Positions 17,567-26,374 of a DNA stretch of 64,000 nucleotides are shown piece after piece. The notes under the pieces are model-generated. The model did no database searches, was not told the DNA's origin, and saw only the letters and a program-made list of their open reading frames with translations. The DNA comes from Longimicrobium terrae (lineage in GTDB: Bacteria > Gemmatimonadota > Gemmatimonadetes > Longimicrobiales > Longimicrobiaceae): contig NZ_JACHIA010000001.1 in assembly GCF_014202995.1 (NCBI RefSeq), positions 1-64,000 on the forward strand. Direction: 5' to 3'. Each line of letters starts with the position of its first letter. Position 1 is the stretch's first letter. The position numbers and the translations under genes are program-made.

Positions 17567-17601
17567 AAAACGGCCCTCCCGCACGCCGGGAGGGCCGTTT
17601 T
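17567..17601 (+). terminator. intrinsic terminator
   Basis: Perfect 15-bp stem AAAACGGCCCTCCCG / CGGGAGGGCCGTTTT with a 5-base loop, followed by CTGTTG. Confidence 0.88.
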
Positions 17602-17764
17602 CTGTTGATGCGCATCGTAGTCGCGAATTGATGAGGTCGCACTCGTGGATCGATAAGGATGAACGCTTCGGATTCGTCGCAGCCGGCCGGGCAGGATCAG
17701 CGGCCAGACAGAAGACGACGATGGGCAGCGCGGTCGATCACCAGTGCCCGGCGTGAACATCCGT

Positions 17765-17808
17765 GAGCGGATGAATCCGCGCTCCAGAAGCGCTAAGCCC
17801 CGAGTCCG
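17765..17808 (+). repeat. partial copy of the two-hairpin dispersed repeat
   Basis: Left half only: GAGCGGATGAATCCG-GCTC through the first CCCCGA arm, then a junction with the full copy that follows. One base is missing in the first stem. Confidence 0.7.
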
Positions 17809-17809
17809 T

Positions 17810-17891
17810 TGAGCGGATGAATCCGCCGCTCCAGAAGCGCCAAGCCCCGACTCGCGGCCGCTGTCGCGTCCACGATCGGGGCTTCAACTGC
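17810..17891 (+). repeat. two-hairpin dispersed repeat, copy A
   Basis: Hairpin 1 is GAGCGG-N9-CCGCTC; hairpin 2 pairs AAGCCCCGA with TCGGGGCTT around a GC-rich loop; the element ends CTTCAACTGC. It lies between a + gene and a - gene that converge. Four other full copies are in the window, all in this orientation. Confidence 0.8.
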
Positions 17892-17977
17892 GTTACGTCA
17901 GTGATGCATGTGGGGCGGGATGCGGCGCGGAGCCCGTCCAATCCAACCCCGCTCCGAGAAACAGCAGACGAACGAAC

Positions 17978-18595
17978 CTAGTTCTGCTGCAGGAGCAGAA
18001 TCGCGCCCGCGACCGATCCCAGGGCGGCGATGATGCTGGAGCCGAAGCTCACCGTTTCGCGCAGGCGCTGGGTGCGGCGCGGAAGGCGCAGGATGTCGCC
18101 GGACTGCACCTTCATCGCGGCGACCTCGGGGGTGGGGCGCAGCAGGTCGATGATCGTTTCCCGCCCGTCGCGCAGCAGCACCGCCTGGTCCAGCCGCGCG
18201 TTGTCGCTGGCGCCGCCAGCCGCCGCAAGCGCCTGCACGATCGTGGTTTCCGGCGTGAGGGTGTACAGGTTGGGAAGCCGCACCTCGCCGCTCACCCCCA
18301 CGCGGTACAGAAAGTCGAACACGAACTGCGGCTCGCGCTCGTACCGCTGCAGCGTGCGCAGGATCTGCTCGCGGATCTGCGCCCGCGTGGCCCCCGCGAC
18401 CCGCACCTCCGACAGCAGCGGATGCTGAATCGTGCCGTCCGGCGCGACGGGAAAGTCGCCCGAGAAGTCCGGCTGCCGCCACACCGCGAGGCGGATCTGG
18501 TCGCCCGGGCGCACCGAAACGTCCGCGCCGGTCTGGGCGGCGGCGGGCACGGCCCCGAACAGGGCCAGGATCACAAGGACGAAGATTCGGCGCAT
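17978..18595 (-). CDS. polysaccharide export (Wza-type) protein
   Basis: 205 aa. The ATG at 18595 gives a Sec signal (FVLVILALFGAVPAAAQ). The mature part starts with the Poly_export signature VRPGDQIRLAVWRQPDFSGD and continues with an SLBB-like segment (VSGEVRLPNLYTLTPETTIV, about 95-165). A C-terminal hydrophobic helix (SFGSSIIAALGSVAGAILLL) ends the protein. Such proteins form or feed the outer-membrane channel for exopolysaccharide. It is small for a full Wza and has no lipobox, so it may be an accessory export component. No polysaccharide synthases are in the window. Divergent from the barrel-like gene at 18817. Confidence 0.85.
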   Translation of the reverse strand: MRRIFVLVILALFGAVPAAAQTGADVSVRPGDQIRLAVWRQPDFSGDFPVAPDGTIQHPLLSEVRVAGATRAQIREQILRTLQRYEREPQFVFDFLYRVGVSGEVRLPNLYTLTPETTIVQALAAAGGASDNARLDQAVLLRDGRETIIDLLRPTPEVAAMKVQSGDILRLPRRTQRLRETVSFGSSIIAALGSVAGAILLLQQN

Positions 18596-18816
18596 CGGTC
18601 TGGCGGAGAAAAGGAAATCATGAACCCGCCGCAACGTATGCCGCGGCCCGCGCCCTGTCCATCCGTTCGCCCATCTGCCACCATCCAACGTATCAGCCTT
18701 GTGGCAGGGGCAGAAACCCGGCATATTGCCCAAGTCGATTCGCTACGGTAGTTTGCGACAGTTCTCCGTCGGGACCGGTCCCCGCGCTCCGCTCCGCCCC
18801 CCTCGCGCCATCGCCC

Positions 18817-19971
18817 ATGGGCATCGCCGCCTCCACGCTTCTCGCGCTGGCCATTGCATCCGGGCGACCGGATGCGCCGCCCGCCGTTCCGCCCACGGCC
18901 CGGGCTGCGTCCGAGTGCGACCTGGCCCGGTTCGGCATCCGCTACGTGCGCGGCATTCAGAGCGACACGCCCCCCGCGACGGAAGAGGAGTACGACCCGT
19001 GCGCCCCGCTGCCGCGGCGCCGCCCGCGGCCCGAGCCGCGCCTGCTGGGCACGCCCGTGCCGCCGCCCGTCGACGCACCGCCGCCGAGCGTGGTTCCGCC
19101 GCTGCCTCCGGTGACGGCGGCCCCGGCCACGCGGGTCTGCCTCCCCGACGGGAGTTCGCTGGCCGGTTCGGCGCTCTCGCCGGGGCTGGGCGGCACGCTC
19201 GTGGCCGCGCGCACCGGGGGCGACCGGCGCCAGGCGCGGCGCAACCGGGAGATGCTGGTTCTGCGCTCGCTGTCGGTGCGCGACGCGGTGCGGCCCGGCC
19301 CGGCGGGCAGCATCACCACGCCCACCGCGGCGGGGCTGGAAACGGGCGAGGTGTACGCCGGCGTATCGTACCAGGCGCGCACGCGGTACACGCAGAACTC
19401 GGACGCCGGCGCGGCGATCGCGACGGGGCTCGGCTCGCGCGACATCATCGCGGCGGAGTTCGCGCTCACCACCTACTCCACCCTCCGCGGCGCGGGCCCG
19501 CTGGAAACGGGCGCCCTGAGCGTGAAGCTGCACCGCTCGCTTCCACGTGAAACCTCCATCGCGGTCGGGGTGGAAAACGCGGCGCTGTGGGGAGATTCCG
19601 ACACGGAGCGCAGCTACTACGGGGTGGTGAGCCACATCACGCGGCGCGTGCGCGACTCGTCGCGGCCGTTCAGCTCCGCGCTCATTTCGGTGGGCGTGGG
19701 CGACGGGCGGTTCCGCAGCGAAAATGCCATCAGCAACCGCCGCAAGGAAACCAACGTCTTCGGCTCCGTGGGCGTGCGGGTCATCGAGCCCATGTCGTTC
19801 ATCGCCGACTGGACGGGACAGGACCTGAACGTGGCCGCCTCGTTCACCCCGTTCCGCAGGCAGCCGCTGGTCATCACCCCCGGGCTGGCCGACGTGACCG
19901 GCAACGCGGGTGACGGAGTCCGCTTCATTCTGGGCGTGGGGTACGTGACCGCGCTTCGCCGCCCCTTCTGA
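18817..19971 (+). CDS. hypothetical secreted protein, candidate outer-membrane beta-barrel
   Basis: 384 aa. A weak signal-like N-terminus (IAASTLLALAIASG) is followed by a Pro-rich low-complexity region (about 60-105). The second half has alternating amphipathic strands such as GEVYAGVSYQARTRYT, IIAAEFALTTYSTL and NVFGSVGVRVIEPMSFIADW. It ends VGYVTALRRPF, with a terminal Phe as in outer-membrane barrels. No family is recognised. The divergent Wza-type gene and the Pro-rich spacer fit an envelope role. The start codon is not backed by a clear RBS, so it could lie a little upstream or downstream. Confidence 0.55.
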   Translation: MGIAASTLLALAIASGRPDAPPAVPPTARAASECDLARFGIRYVRGIQSDTPPATEEEYDPCAPLPRRRPRPEPRLLGTPVPPPVDAPPPSVVPPLPPVTAAPATRVCLPDGSSLAGSALSPGLGGTLVAARTGGDRRQARRNREMLVLRSLSVRDAVRPGPAGSITTPTAAGLETGEVYAGVSYQARTRYTQNSDAGAAIATGLGSRDIIAAEFALTTYSTLRGAGPLETGALSVKLHRSLPRETSIAVGVENAALWGDSDTERSYYGVVSHITRRVRDSSRPFSSALISVGVGDGRFRSENAISNRRKETNVFGSVGVRVIEPMSFIADWTGQDLNVAASFTPFRRQPLVITPGLADVTGNAGDGVRFILGVGYVTALRRPF

Positions 19972-19988
19972 ATCATCGGGAGTCCATC

Positions 19989-20630
19989 ATGAAGTCCCTT
20001 GTCATTGGTCTGGCGCTGGCCCTGGCGCTGGTACGGCCGCTTGCCGCGCAGCCCTTTCTTTCGGATGCGCCGGGCCCCATCCCCACGGGGAGCGGGCTTG
20101 TGGGAATGGCGTTTCGCGACGTGGAAAACGCCATCTTCGGACGCAGCGACAACACGACCATCTTTCGCACGCGCGGCGTAGCCAACGCGATCGGGCGGCA
20201 GGCGGCAATCCTCTGCGGACAGATGGGCGAGGATTCGCTGCCCCACCCGCGCGGCTTGCCGGCCGCCATGCGGGTGAGCGCCGCGGCGCAGGATACCGCG
20301 CGGCAGCTGCTGTGCGCGCCGGACCCGGACTGCTTCGCGGCGCCGTGGATCGTGGCGGAGCTGCGCGGCGGCGCGGCGGGAATGGACGGCGATGCGGCCA
20401 GCCGGCTGGTGCGCGCCCTGCGCGGCCTGTTCGTGGAGCCCATGGTGACGCAGGACGAGCGCGGGCGGCGCATCGTCGGCACGCGGTGGCTGGCGGCCAT
20501 GCGGGCGTACGACGAGTACCTGGAGGAAGCGCCGGAAGCCGTGCTCGCCGACCCGCCCGGCGTGCTGACCGCCATCGGGATCGCGCTGGCGCGGATGGTG
20601 GACGTCGGCGTGGAGGCCTCCGGCCGGTGA
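19989..20630 (+). CDS. hypothetical secreted protein
   Basis: 213 aa. The ATG at 19989 has a GGGAG site and starts a signal peptide (KSLVIGLALALALVRPLAAQ). The mature part is helical with three cysteines (ILCGQMG, QLLCAPDPDCF) and no known motif. The stop overlaps the PqqD-like start by GTGA, so it is translationally coupled to the RiPP-like gene set that follows, and it begins 17 bp after the barrel-like gene. Function unknown; the coupling argues for a role with the neighbours. Confidence 0.65.
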   Translation: MKSLVIGLALALALVRPLAAQPFLSDAPGPIPTGSGLVGMAFRDVENAIFGRSDNTTIFRTRGVANAIGRQAAILCGQMGEDSLPHPRGLPAAMRVSAAAQDTARQLLCAPDPDCFAAPWIVAELRGGAAGMDGDAASRLVRALRGLFVEPMVTQDERGRRIVGTRWLAAMRAYDEYLEEAPEAVLADPPGVLTAIGIALARMVDVGVEASGR

Positions 20631-20926
20631 CGCACGCCCGTCCGCTTGACGCCACGTCGCGCATCGTCGCGGCGGGCGACCAGGTTTCCACCGAACTCGA
20701 GGGGGAAGCCGTCATCCTGCACCTGGGCGACGGCATCTACTACGGGCTGAACGCCGTGGGCGCGCGGCTCTGGTCGCTGCTGGAGGAGCCCCGCGCCGTC
20801 GCCGAACTGCGCGACGCGCTGGTGGCGGATTACGAGGTGGATGCGGAAACGGCGGAGCGCGACGTCATTGAACTGATGGACGAGTTGATGGAGCGCGGGC
20901 TGGTAGAACCCGCCACGGACGGCTGA
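20627..20926 (+). CDS. PqqD-like (RiPP recognition element) protein
   Basis: 99 aa from a GTG that overlaps the previous stop. The pattern LEGEAVILHLGDGIYYGLNAVGARLWSLLEE followed by VAELRDALVADYEVDAETAERDVIELMDELMERGLV is the PqqD fold (PF05402-type), a winged-helix-like module that binds leader peptides in PQQ, lasso-peptide and other RiPP pathways. Related PqqD proteins also occur in nucleotidyltransferase-containing sets of unknown role. Here the downstream genes encode a nucleotidyltransferase and an ABC exporter, but no radical SAM enzyme, cyclase or transglutaminase-like protease is present. Confidence 0.85.
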   Translation: MTHARPLDATSRIVAAGDQVSTELEGEAVILHLGDGIYYGLNAVGARLWSLLEEPRAVAELRDALVADYEVDAETAERDVIELMDELMERGLVEPATDG

Positions 20927-20952
20927 TCTCGTCCACCGCGCGCGCGGCCTCC

Positions 20953-21036
20953 ATGCCGGACCCGAACCGATTCCTGCTCGATCACGGGCGCCCCGCCAGA
21001 CCTGGCTCGGGCGCCTTCTCCATCTCCGGAACCTGA
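20953..21036 (+). CDS. tiny open frame, possible but unproven precursor peptide
   Basis: 27 codons from the ATG at 20953, encoding MPDPNRFLLDHGRPARPGSG and seven more residues. It is listed only because it lies between a leader-binding PqqD-like gene and the exporter genes, where a RiPP precursor might be expected. It has no convincing ribosome-binding site and codon use cannot decide the matter, so it may be chance. Confidence 0.15.
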   Translation: MPDPNRFLLDHGRPARPGSGAFSISGT

Positions 21037-21111
21037 TGCAGTCCCACCCGCCCGCCGCACCATTCTCGTGCAGACCGCCCGCCCGGCCCACCCGTGGCGG
21101 GATGAGGGTGC

Positions 21112-22287
21112 GTGGCCGCTGATCCGGCGCGGATGGGTCGACGCACGGAGGACGCGCTGCTGCTGGCCTGCGCGCGGCGGATGGTGAATCCCGCGGCGGG
21201 CGAGCCCATCGCGGAGCTTGCCGCGCGCGTGGCGGATTGGGACCGGCTGATCGCGCTCGCCGAACGCAACCGGCTGCTCCCCATCGCCCATCGCGAGCTG
21301 CGCCGGGTGGACGAGGTGCCGCCGGACGTCCGGGACCGGCTGCGCGCCTTTGCAGAGCGCAACGCGGGAGACGCGCTGCGGCTGTCCGCGGAACTGCGGC
21401 GCATCATGACGGCGTTCGCGGCGGATGGCGTGTCGGCGGTGGCGTACAAGGGACCGGCACTGGCCGGCCGCGCGTACGGCGACCTGGGGCTGCGCACCTG
21501 CTCGGACCTGGACCTGCTCGTCCATCCGGCGCACCTGGACGCCGCGCTGGATGTGCTGCGGGCGGCGGGATACGAATCGGCGTACGCCTTTACCCCTGCC
21601 CAGGACCGCGCCTTTCGCGCGGTGGACGGCGACTATCCGCTGCATCATCCCGCGACGGGCGCGCTGGTGGAGGTGCACGCGCAGGTCTCGTCCGCGCGCT
21701 TCTGCGTGCGCCTGCCAACGGCGGCGCTGATCCGTCACGCACGCGCCGTTTCCCTCGGCGGCGGAACCGTTCCCGCGCTGGCGGATGACGATCTCTTTCT
21801 GGCCCTCTGCGTCCACGGCGCCAAGCACCGCTGGGCGCGGCTGGAATGGCTGTGCGCCGCGTCCGCACTGGCGGTACGAGCCGGGCTGGATCTGCGCGCG
21901 ATGGCGGAACGCGGATGGCGCATCGGCGCCGGGCGGACGGTTCTGCTGGCCCTGCACCTTGCCGGCGAGGCGCTGAACCTGCCGATTCCCGCCGACACCG
22001 CGCACACGGCCGCGGCGGACGACACCGTTCGCGCGCTGGCCGCGGAGGCGCGCTCTCTCTGGTTCACCGGCGCCGCGGATGACGCATCCGCGGCGGAAAA
22101 CCTGCGATTCAACCTGCGCATTCGCGACACGCGGGCGGACCGGCTGCGGTTTGCCGCCCACTGGCTGCTCACGCCCACCCCGGAGGATTGGGGGTGGATC
22201 CGTCTTCCCGACCCGATCGCCCCGCTGTACCGCGTCACGCGTCCGCTGCGCCTGGCGCTTCGCTACGCACCCGGGCGGCGCGGATGA
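21112..22287 (+). CDS. nucleotidyltransferase-family protein (PF14907-like)
   Basis: 391 aa from the GTG at 21112, which has GAGGG three bases upstream; an ATG at 21133 is an alternative. The central motif VAYKGPALAGRAYGDLGLR followed by TCSDLDLLVHPAHLDAALDV matches uncharacterised nucleotidyltransferases that accompany lasso-peptide and PqqD-containing gene sets. DLDLLV supplies the metal-binding acids. CVHGAKHRWARLEWLC is a second family signature. The stop overlaps the ABC transporter start (ATGA). The target of nucleotidyl transfer is unknown; a peptide or small molecule exported by the neighbour is a reasonable guess. Confidence 0.8.
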   Translation: MAADPARMGRRTEDALLLACARRMVNPAAGEPIAELAARVADWDRLIALAERNRLLPIAHRELRRVDEVPPDVRDRLRAFAERNAGDALRLSAELRRIMTAFAADGVSAVAYKGPALAGRAYGDLGLRTCSDLDLLVHPAHLDAALDVLRAAGYESAYAFTPAQDRAFRAVDGDYPLHHPATGALVEVHAQVSSARFCVRLPTAALIRHARAVSLGGGTVPALADDDLFLALCVHGAKHRWARLEWLCAASALAVRAGLDLRAMAERGWRIGAGRTVLLALHLAGEALNLPIPADTAHTAAADDTVRALAAEARSLWFTGAADDASAAENLRFNLRIRDTRADRLRFAAHWLLTPTPEDWGWIRLPDPIAPLYRVTRPLRLALRYAPGRRG

Positions 22288-24092
22288 GCGCGCATCCCGT
22301 ACTGGCGTTCCTGCGGCAGATCGCCCGCGAGATGCCGCGGCAGGTGGCCGCGGCGGGCGCGCTCTCGCTGCTGCTGACCGCGGCGGAGGCGGCGGGTGTG
22401 CTGCTGCTCATCCCCCTGCTCACCATCGCCGGTATTCCCACCGGACGCGGCGTGGCGGGAAGCGTTGCCCGCGCGGTGGAGCGCGGCTTTCTGGCCATCG
22501 GCGTGCAGCCGGGCGCGGGCGCCGTGCTTCTGCTGTTTGTCGCCGTGACGCTGGTGCAGGCGGTGGTGCGGCGCGCGGAGGCGCTGGTGGGGCACCGCAT
22601 GCAGTTCGGCGTCTCGCACCGCATGCGCACACGGCTGTACGCCGCGGTGACGGAGGCGCGCTGGCTGCCGCTGGCCCGCATGCGCGGCGCGGACCTGCTG
22701 AACGGGCTCACGACGGAATCGGACCGGGTGGGGAGCGCGGCGGGCTTCGTGGTCGCGTTCGTGGTCAACACGCTGCTCGCCCTTGCCTACATCACGCTGG
22801 CGCTGCGGGTTTCGGCGCCGGTGACCGCGGTGGCCATGGTGACCGGCGCCATTCTGATGGCCGTGCTGCGACCGCTGCGGCGCGCGTCCCGCAGCGCCGG
22901 GCAGGGGCTGACGGCGGCGACGGCGACGGTGGCGGCGGCCGCCACAGAGCACCTGGGCGCGCTCAAGGTGGTAAAGAGCTACGGCGCGGAGGAGCGCAAC
23001 GCGCGGCACTTTGGCGCGGCGGCCACGCTCGCCATGGAGATGGGGCTGCGCGGCTGGCGCGCCTACGCGGACGCGGGCGCCGTATTTCTGATCGGCTCCG
23101 CGGCGCTGCTGGCCGTGGTCGCCTACGCCGCGGTGGAACTGCTGAACGTGACCGGCGGCACCGTGCTGCTGCTCATCTTTGTCTTCTACCGGCTGGTTCC
23201 GCGCCTGTCGCAGCTGCAGACCGTCTACCAGATGGTCGCGCGCGACATCCCCGCGTGGGAGGCGCTCTCTGCCCGCATCGAGGCGCTGGAGGCGGAGCGG
23301 GAAGGATTGCGGCCGGCGGACGGAACGGTGCGGCTGGCGGAAACGGTGCGGTTTGATGACGTCTCGTTCACCTACGAACCCGGCGTGCCGGACGTGGTGG
23401 CGGGGCTGAGCATGGACATCCAGGCGTTCCGCACCACGGCGCTCGTCGGCCCGTCGGGCTCGGGAAAGACGACGGTTGCGGACCTGATGATGGGACTGGT
23501 GACGCCGCGGTCGGGCAGCATCACCGTGGATGGGCGGCCGCTGGAGGCGTCGTGGCTGCGCGGATGGCGGGATGAGATCGGCTACGTGGCGCAGGAAACG
23601 GTGCTCTTCAACGAGACCGTGCTCGCCAACCTGCGCTGGGCGCGCCCCGACGCCACGGAGGACGAGGTGTGGGATGCGCTGCGGCTGGCGGCGGCGGACA
23701 CTTTCGTGGCGGCGCTCCCGGACGGGCTGGAAACCACGGTGGGCGACCGCGGCGTGCGCCTTTCCGGCGGCGAGCGGCAGCGCTTGGCGCTGGCCCGCGC
23801 GCTCCTGCGCCGCCCCGCGCTCCTGATTCTGGACGAGGCGACCAGCGCGCTGGATACGGAGAACGAGCGTCGCATCCGTGACGCCATCCGTGCGCTCCAC
23901 GGCCGCACCACCATCCTGCTGATCACCCACCGCCTGCCCAGCGTGCGCGACGCGGACGTGATCCACGTGATGGAAGCCGGGCGGCGGGTGGAATCCGGAT
24001 CGTTTGATGAACTGATGGCCCGGGCGGGCGGCCGCTTCCGGCGCCTGTGGGCCAGCCAGTCCGGCGCGGACCCGGACGATCCGCCGGAGTGA
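22284..24092 (+). CDS. ABC exporter, fused permease-ATPase
   Basis: 602 aa from the ATG overlapping the previous stop. Six membrane helices fill residues 15-310. The ATPase domain has Walker A GPSGSGKTT (about 388), signature LSGGERQ (about 493), Walker B LLILDEATS (about 512) and the switch His in ITHR (about 547). This half-transporter would act as a homodimer. It is of the lipid/peptide exporter type (MsbA/McjD-like) with no N-terminal C39 peptidase. Gene coupling with the nucleotidyltransferase and PqqD-like protein suggests export of a modified peptide or polyketide-like product. Confidence 0.93.
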   Translation: MSAHPVLAFLRQIAREMPRQVAAAGALSLLLTAAEAAGVLLLIPLLTIAGIPTGRGVAGSVARAVERGFLAIGVQPGAGAVLLLFVAVTLVQAVVRRAEALVGHRMQFGVSHRMRTRLYAAVTEARWLPLARMRGADLLNGLTTESDRVGSAAGFVVAFVVNTLLALAYITLALRVSAPVTAVAMVTGAILMAVLRPLRRASRSAGQGLTAATATVAAAATEHLGALKVVKSYGAEERNARHFGAAATLAMEMGLRGWRAYADAGAVFLIGSAALLAVVAYAAVELLNVTGGTVLLLIFVFYRLVPRLSQLQTVYQMVARDIPAWEALSARIEALEAEREGLRPADGTVRLAETVRFDDVSFTYEPGVPDVVAGLSMDIQAFRTTALVGPSGSGKTTVADLMMGLVTPRSGSITVDGRPLEASWLRGWRDEIGYVAQETVLFNETVLANLRWARPDATEDEVWDALRLAAADTFVAALPDGLETTVGDRGVRLSGGERQRLALARALLRRPALLILDEATSALDTENERRIRDAIRALHGRTTILLITHRLPSVRDADVIHVMEAGRRVESGSFDELMARAGGRFRRLWASQSGADPDDPPE

Positions 24093-24189
24093 TCCGGCCG
24101 CCGCGTCCGCTCGATGCTGGCGCCCGCCGCCGTACTCTCCGCAGATTGCGCGGGATGACGCGGACGATCCTCAACGCCATCGACGCCCC

Positions 24190-25656
24190 GTGACGCAGAT
24201 CCTGGAATCCACCCACTCCGAAGCTGCCACCGACGAGCGCGAGATTGAACGCGCGCGGCGGCTGTTCCAGCTTCAGCGCGGCAGCCGCTGGCGGATCGCC
24301 ACCTCCACGGCGGCGGAGCGGATCGCGCGGCTGCGGCGGCTGCGCACGTCCATCATCCGCCACAGGCAGGCGCTGTATGACGGGGTGCATGCGGACTTCC
24401 GCAAACACGCCTCGGAGTTCGAGATCACCGAAATCCAGCTGGTGCTGGGCGAGATCGCGCACACCATCCGCCACCTGCGGCGCTGGATGCGCCCGCGTCG
24501 CGTCGCCACCCCCGCCCTGCTGACCGGGGGCGCCAGCCGCGTGCAGATGGAGCCGCGCGGGCAGGTGCTGATTCTGGCGCCGTGGAACTACCCGTTCCAG
24601 CTCCTGTTCGGCCCGCTCGTCGCCGCGGTGGCGGCGGGGAACGTGTGCCTGCTGCGCCCGTCGGAAAAGGTGCCGCACACCTCTGCCGCCATGGCGCGGA
24701 TCGTCGCGGAGGTGTTTCCGGAGGACGAGGTGGCGATGGTCACGGGCGGCATCCCCACCGCGGACGCGCTGCTCACCCTGCCGTGGGACCACATCTTCTT
24801 TACCGGATCGACGGCGGTGGGGCGCAAGATCATGCGCGCGGCCGCCGAGCACCTGTCCACGGTGACGCTGGAACTGGGCGGAAAGTCGCCCGCGATCGTG
24901 GACCGGTCGGCGGATCTGGCGCAGGCGGCGGAGCGCATCGTCTGGGGCAAGTTCGTGAACGCGGGGCAGACGTGCGTGGCGCCGGACTACGTGCTGGTGC
25001 ACGAGCGCGACGCGGACGCCTTTCTGGCCGGGGCCCGCTCGGCGCTGGACCGCTTCTATGGCGCCACGGACGATGCGCGGCAGGCGAGCGAGTCGCTGGC
25101 GCGCATCATTGACGATGGCGCGTTCCGGAGGCTGGCGGAGGCGCTGGACGCCACGGTCGCGGGCGGCGCGCGTGTGGTGGCGGGCGGGCAGCGCGACGCG
25201 GCGACGCGCTATCTTGCCCCCACGATCCTCTCGGAAGTGGACACGAACGCGCCGGTGATGCGCGAGGAGATCTTTGGGCCGGTGCTTCCGGTGCTCACCT
25301 ATTCCGCCATGGACGAGGCGATCGCACGGGTGAACGCGGGCGGCAAGCCGCTGGCGCTGTACATCTTCAGCGAGGACGGCGAGACGACGCGGCGCGTGCT
25401 GCGCAACACCACCGCGGGCGGCACCATCATCAACCACGTGCTCTGCCACCTCGCCAACCCGGACCTGCCATTCGGCGGCGTGGGCGAGAGCGGCCAGGGG
25501 AGCTACCACGGGCATGCCGGCTTTCGCGCATTCTCGCACGAGCGCGCGGTGCTGCGGATGGGGCGCCTGGGACTCGGCCGGCTCTACTATCCGCCGTACG
25601 GCCCGCGCATGCGGCGGATCGCGGGGTTGGTTTCGCGGTGGATGGAACGGCGGTAG
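24190..25656 (+). CDS. aldehyde dehydrogenase (class 3-like)
   Basis: 488 aa from a GTG at 24190. The catalytic Cys262 is in NAGQTCVAPDYV and the general base Glu228 in ELGGKSPAIV; the cofactor segment FTGSTAVGRKIM is present. The C-terminal PFGGVGESGQGSYHGHAGFRAFSH is typical of fatty-aldehyde/coniferyl-aldehyde dehydrogenases, which oxidise long-chain or aromatic aldehydes with NAD(P). A hydrophobic, basic tail (LGRLYYPPYGPRMRRIAGLV) could tether it to membrane. It lies 97 bp after the ABC exporter. Confidence 0.93.
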   Translation: MTQILESTHSEAATDEREIERARRLFQLQRGSRWRIATSTAAERIARLRRLRTSIIRHRQALYDGVHADFRKHASEFEITEIQLVLGEIAHTIRHLRRWMRPRRVATPALLTGGASRVQMEPRGQVLILAPWNYPFQLLFGPLVAAVAAGNVCLLRPSEKVPHTSAAMARIVAEVFPEDEVAMVTGGIPTADALLTLPWDHIFFTGSTAVGRKIMRAAAEHLSTVTLELGGKSPAIVDRSADLAQAAERIVWGKFVNAGQTCVAPDYVLVHERDADAFLAGARSALDRFYGATDDARQASESLARIIDDGAFRRLAEALDATVAGGARVVAGGQRDAATRYLAPTILSEVDTNAPVMREEIFGPVLPVLTYSAMDEAIARVNAGGKPLALYIFSEDGETTRRVLRNTTAGGTIINHVLCHLANPDLPFGGVGESGQGSYHGHAGFRAFSHERAVLRMGRLGLGRLYYPPYGPRMRRIAGLVSRWMERR

Positions 25657-25862
25657 CGTTCGTGTCGGGATTTGGAGTGCGCGCATCGCCTCGATGGACA
25701 CGGTGCATCCGGATTGCGACAGCGGCGGAGCGCTGATACTCCCGCGGACCGCGGATCTCGATCGGTTGCGGAAGAGAACAGTACCCGCGCCGCGTTCCGG
25801 TCAGTCGCGGCGGGAAAAGACGGAGGCGGTTTCGCGGATGACCATCACCGGCTGAGATTGCA

Positions 25863-26360
25863 TTGAGCGCTCTGACCATCCGCGCGGCGGCGGAAAGTGA
25901 CGTTCCGCTGATCCTGGCGTTCATCCGCGAGCTGGCGGAGTACGAACGGCTGCTGCACGAGGTCGTGGCGACGGAGGAGCGGCTGCGGAGCACGCTCTTC
26001 GGCCCGCGCCCGGCGGCGGAGGTGGTGATTGCCGAGATGGACGGCGAGCCGGCGGGGTTCGCGCTCTTCTTTCAGAACTACTCCACCTTTCTCGCGCAGC
26101 CCGGCATTTACCTGGAGGACCTGTATGTCCGCCCGGAGGCGCGCGGACGCGGCATCGGGCGCGCGCTGCTGGGGCACCTGGCGCGGCTGGCGGTGGCGCG
26201 CGGCTGCGGCCGGCTGGAGTGGTGGGTGCTGGACTGGAATGCGCCCGCCATCGGCTTCTACCGTGGGTTGGGCGCCGAGCCGATGGACGACTGGACCGTG
26301 TACCGGCTGGCGGGAGATGCGCTACTGAGCATGGCCGCCGCGACGAATCCAGCCACCTGA
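25863..26360 (+). CDS. GNAT acetyltransferase, spermidine/diamine acetyltransferase-like
   Basis: 165 aa from a TTG at 25863; no ATG fits the domain start (LTIRAAAESDVPLILAFIRE). The acetyl-CoA loop is RPEARGRGIGRALL, preceded by the strand YLEDLYV. The stretch RLEWWVLDWNAPAIGFYRGL followed by GAEPMDDWTVYRL is characteristic of SSAT-type enzymes that acetylate polyamines, thialysine or similar amines. The lipoprotein gene starts 14 bp after its stop, so the two may be co-transcribed. Confidence 0.87.
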   Translation: MSALTIRAAAESDVPLILAFIRELAEYERLLHEVVATEERLRSTLFGPRPAAEVVIAEMDGEPAGFALFFQNYSTFLAQPGIYLEDLYVRPEARGRGIGRALLGHLARLAVARGCGRLEWWVLDWNAPAIGFYRGLGAEPMDDWTVYRLAGDALLSMAAATNPAT

Positions 26361-26374
26361 ACGGAGCGGGAACG

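Larger units (their letters stand above)
17547..17977. other. non-coding stretch between convergent genes
   Basis: Holds the YihY terminator and one and a half copies of the two-hairpin repeat. Minus-strand frames across it (for example 17738-17941) are products of the repeat and are not supported as genes. Confidence 0.65.

Noticed and set aside
17738-17941. Minus-strand 67-codon frame
   Set aside because: Covers repeat copy A with no RBS or motif.
18640-18816. Possible sigma-54 promoter (TGGCAGGGGCAG) before the barrel-like gene
   Set aside because: Spacing to any TTGC box does not match the -24/-12 consensus.
22263-25701. Long minus-strand frames opposite the ABC exporter and aldehyde dehydrogenase
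   Set aside because: Shadow frames; the + strand proteins carry full catalytic motifs.
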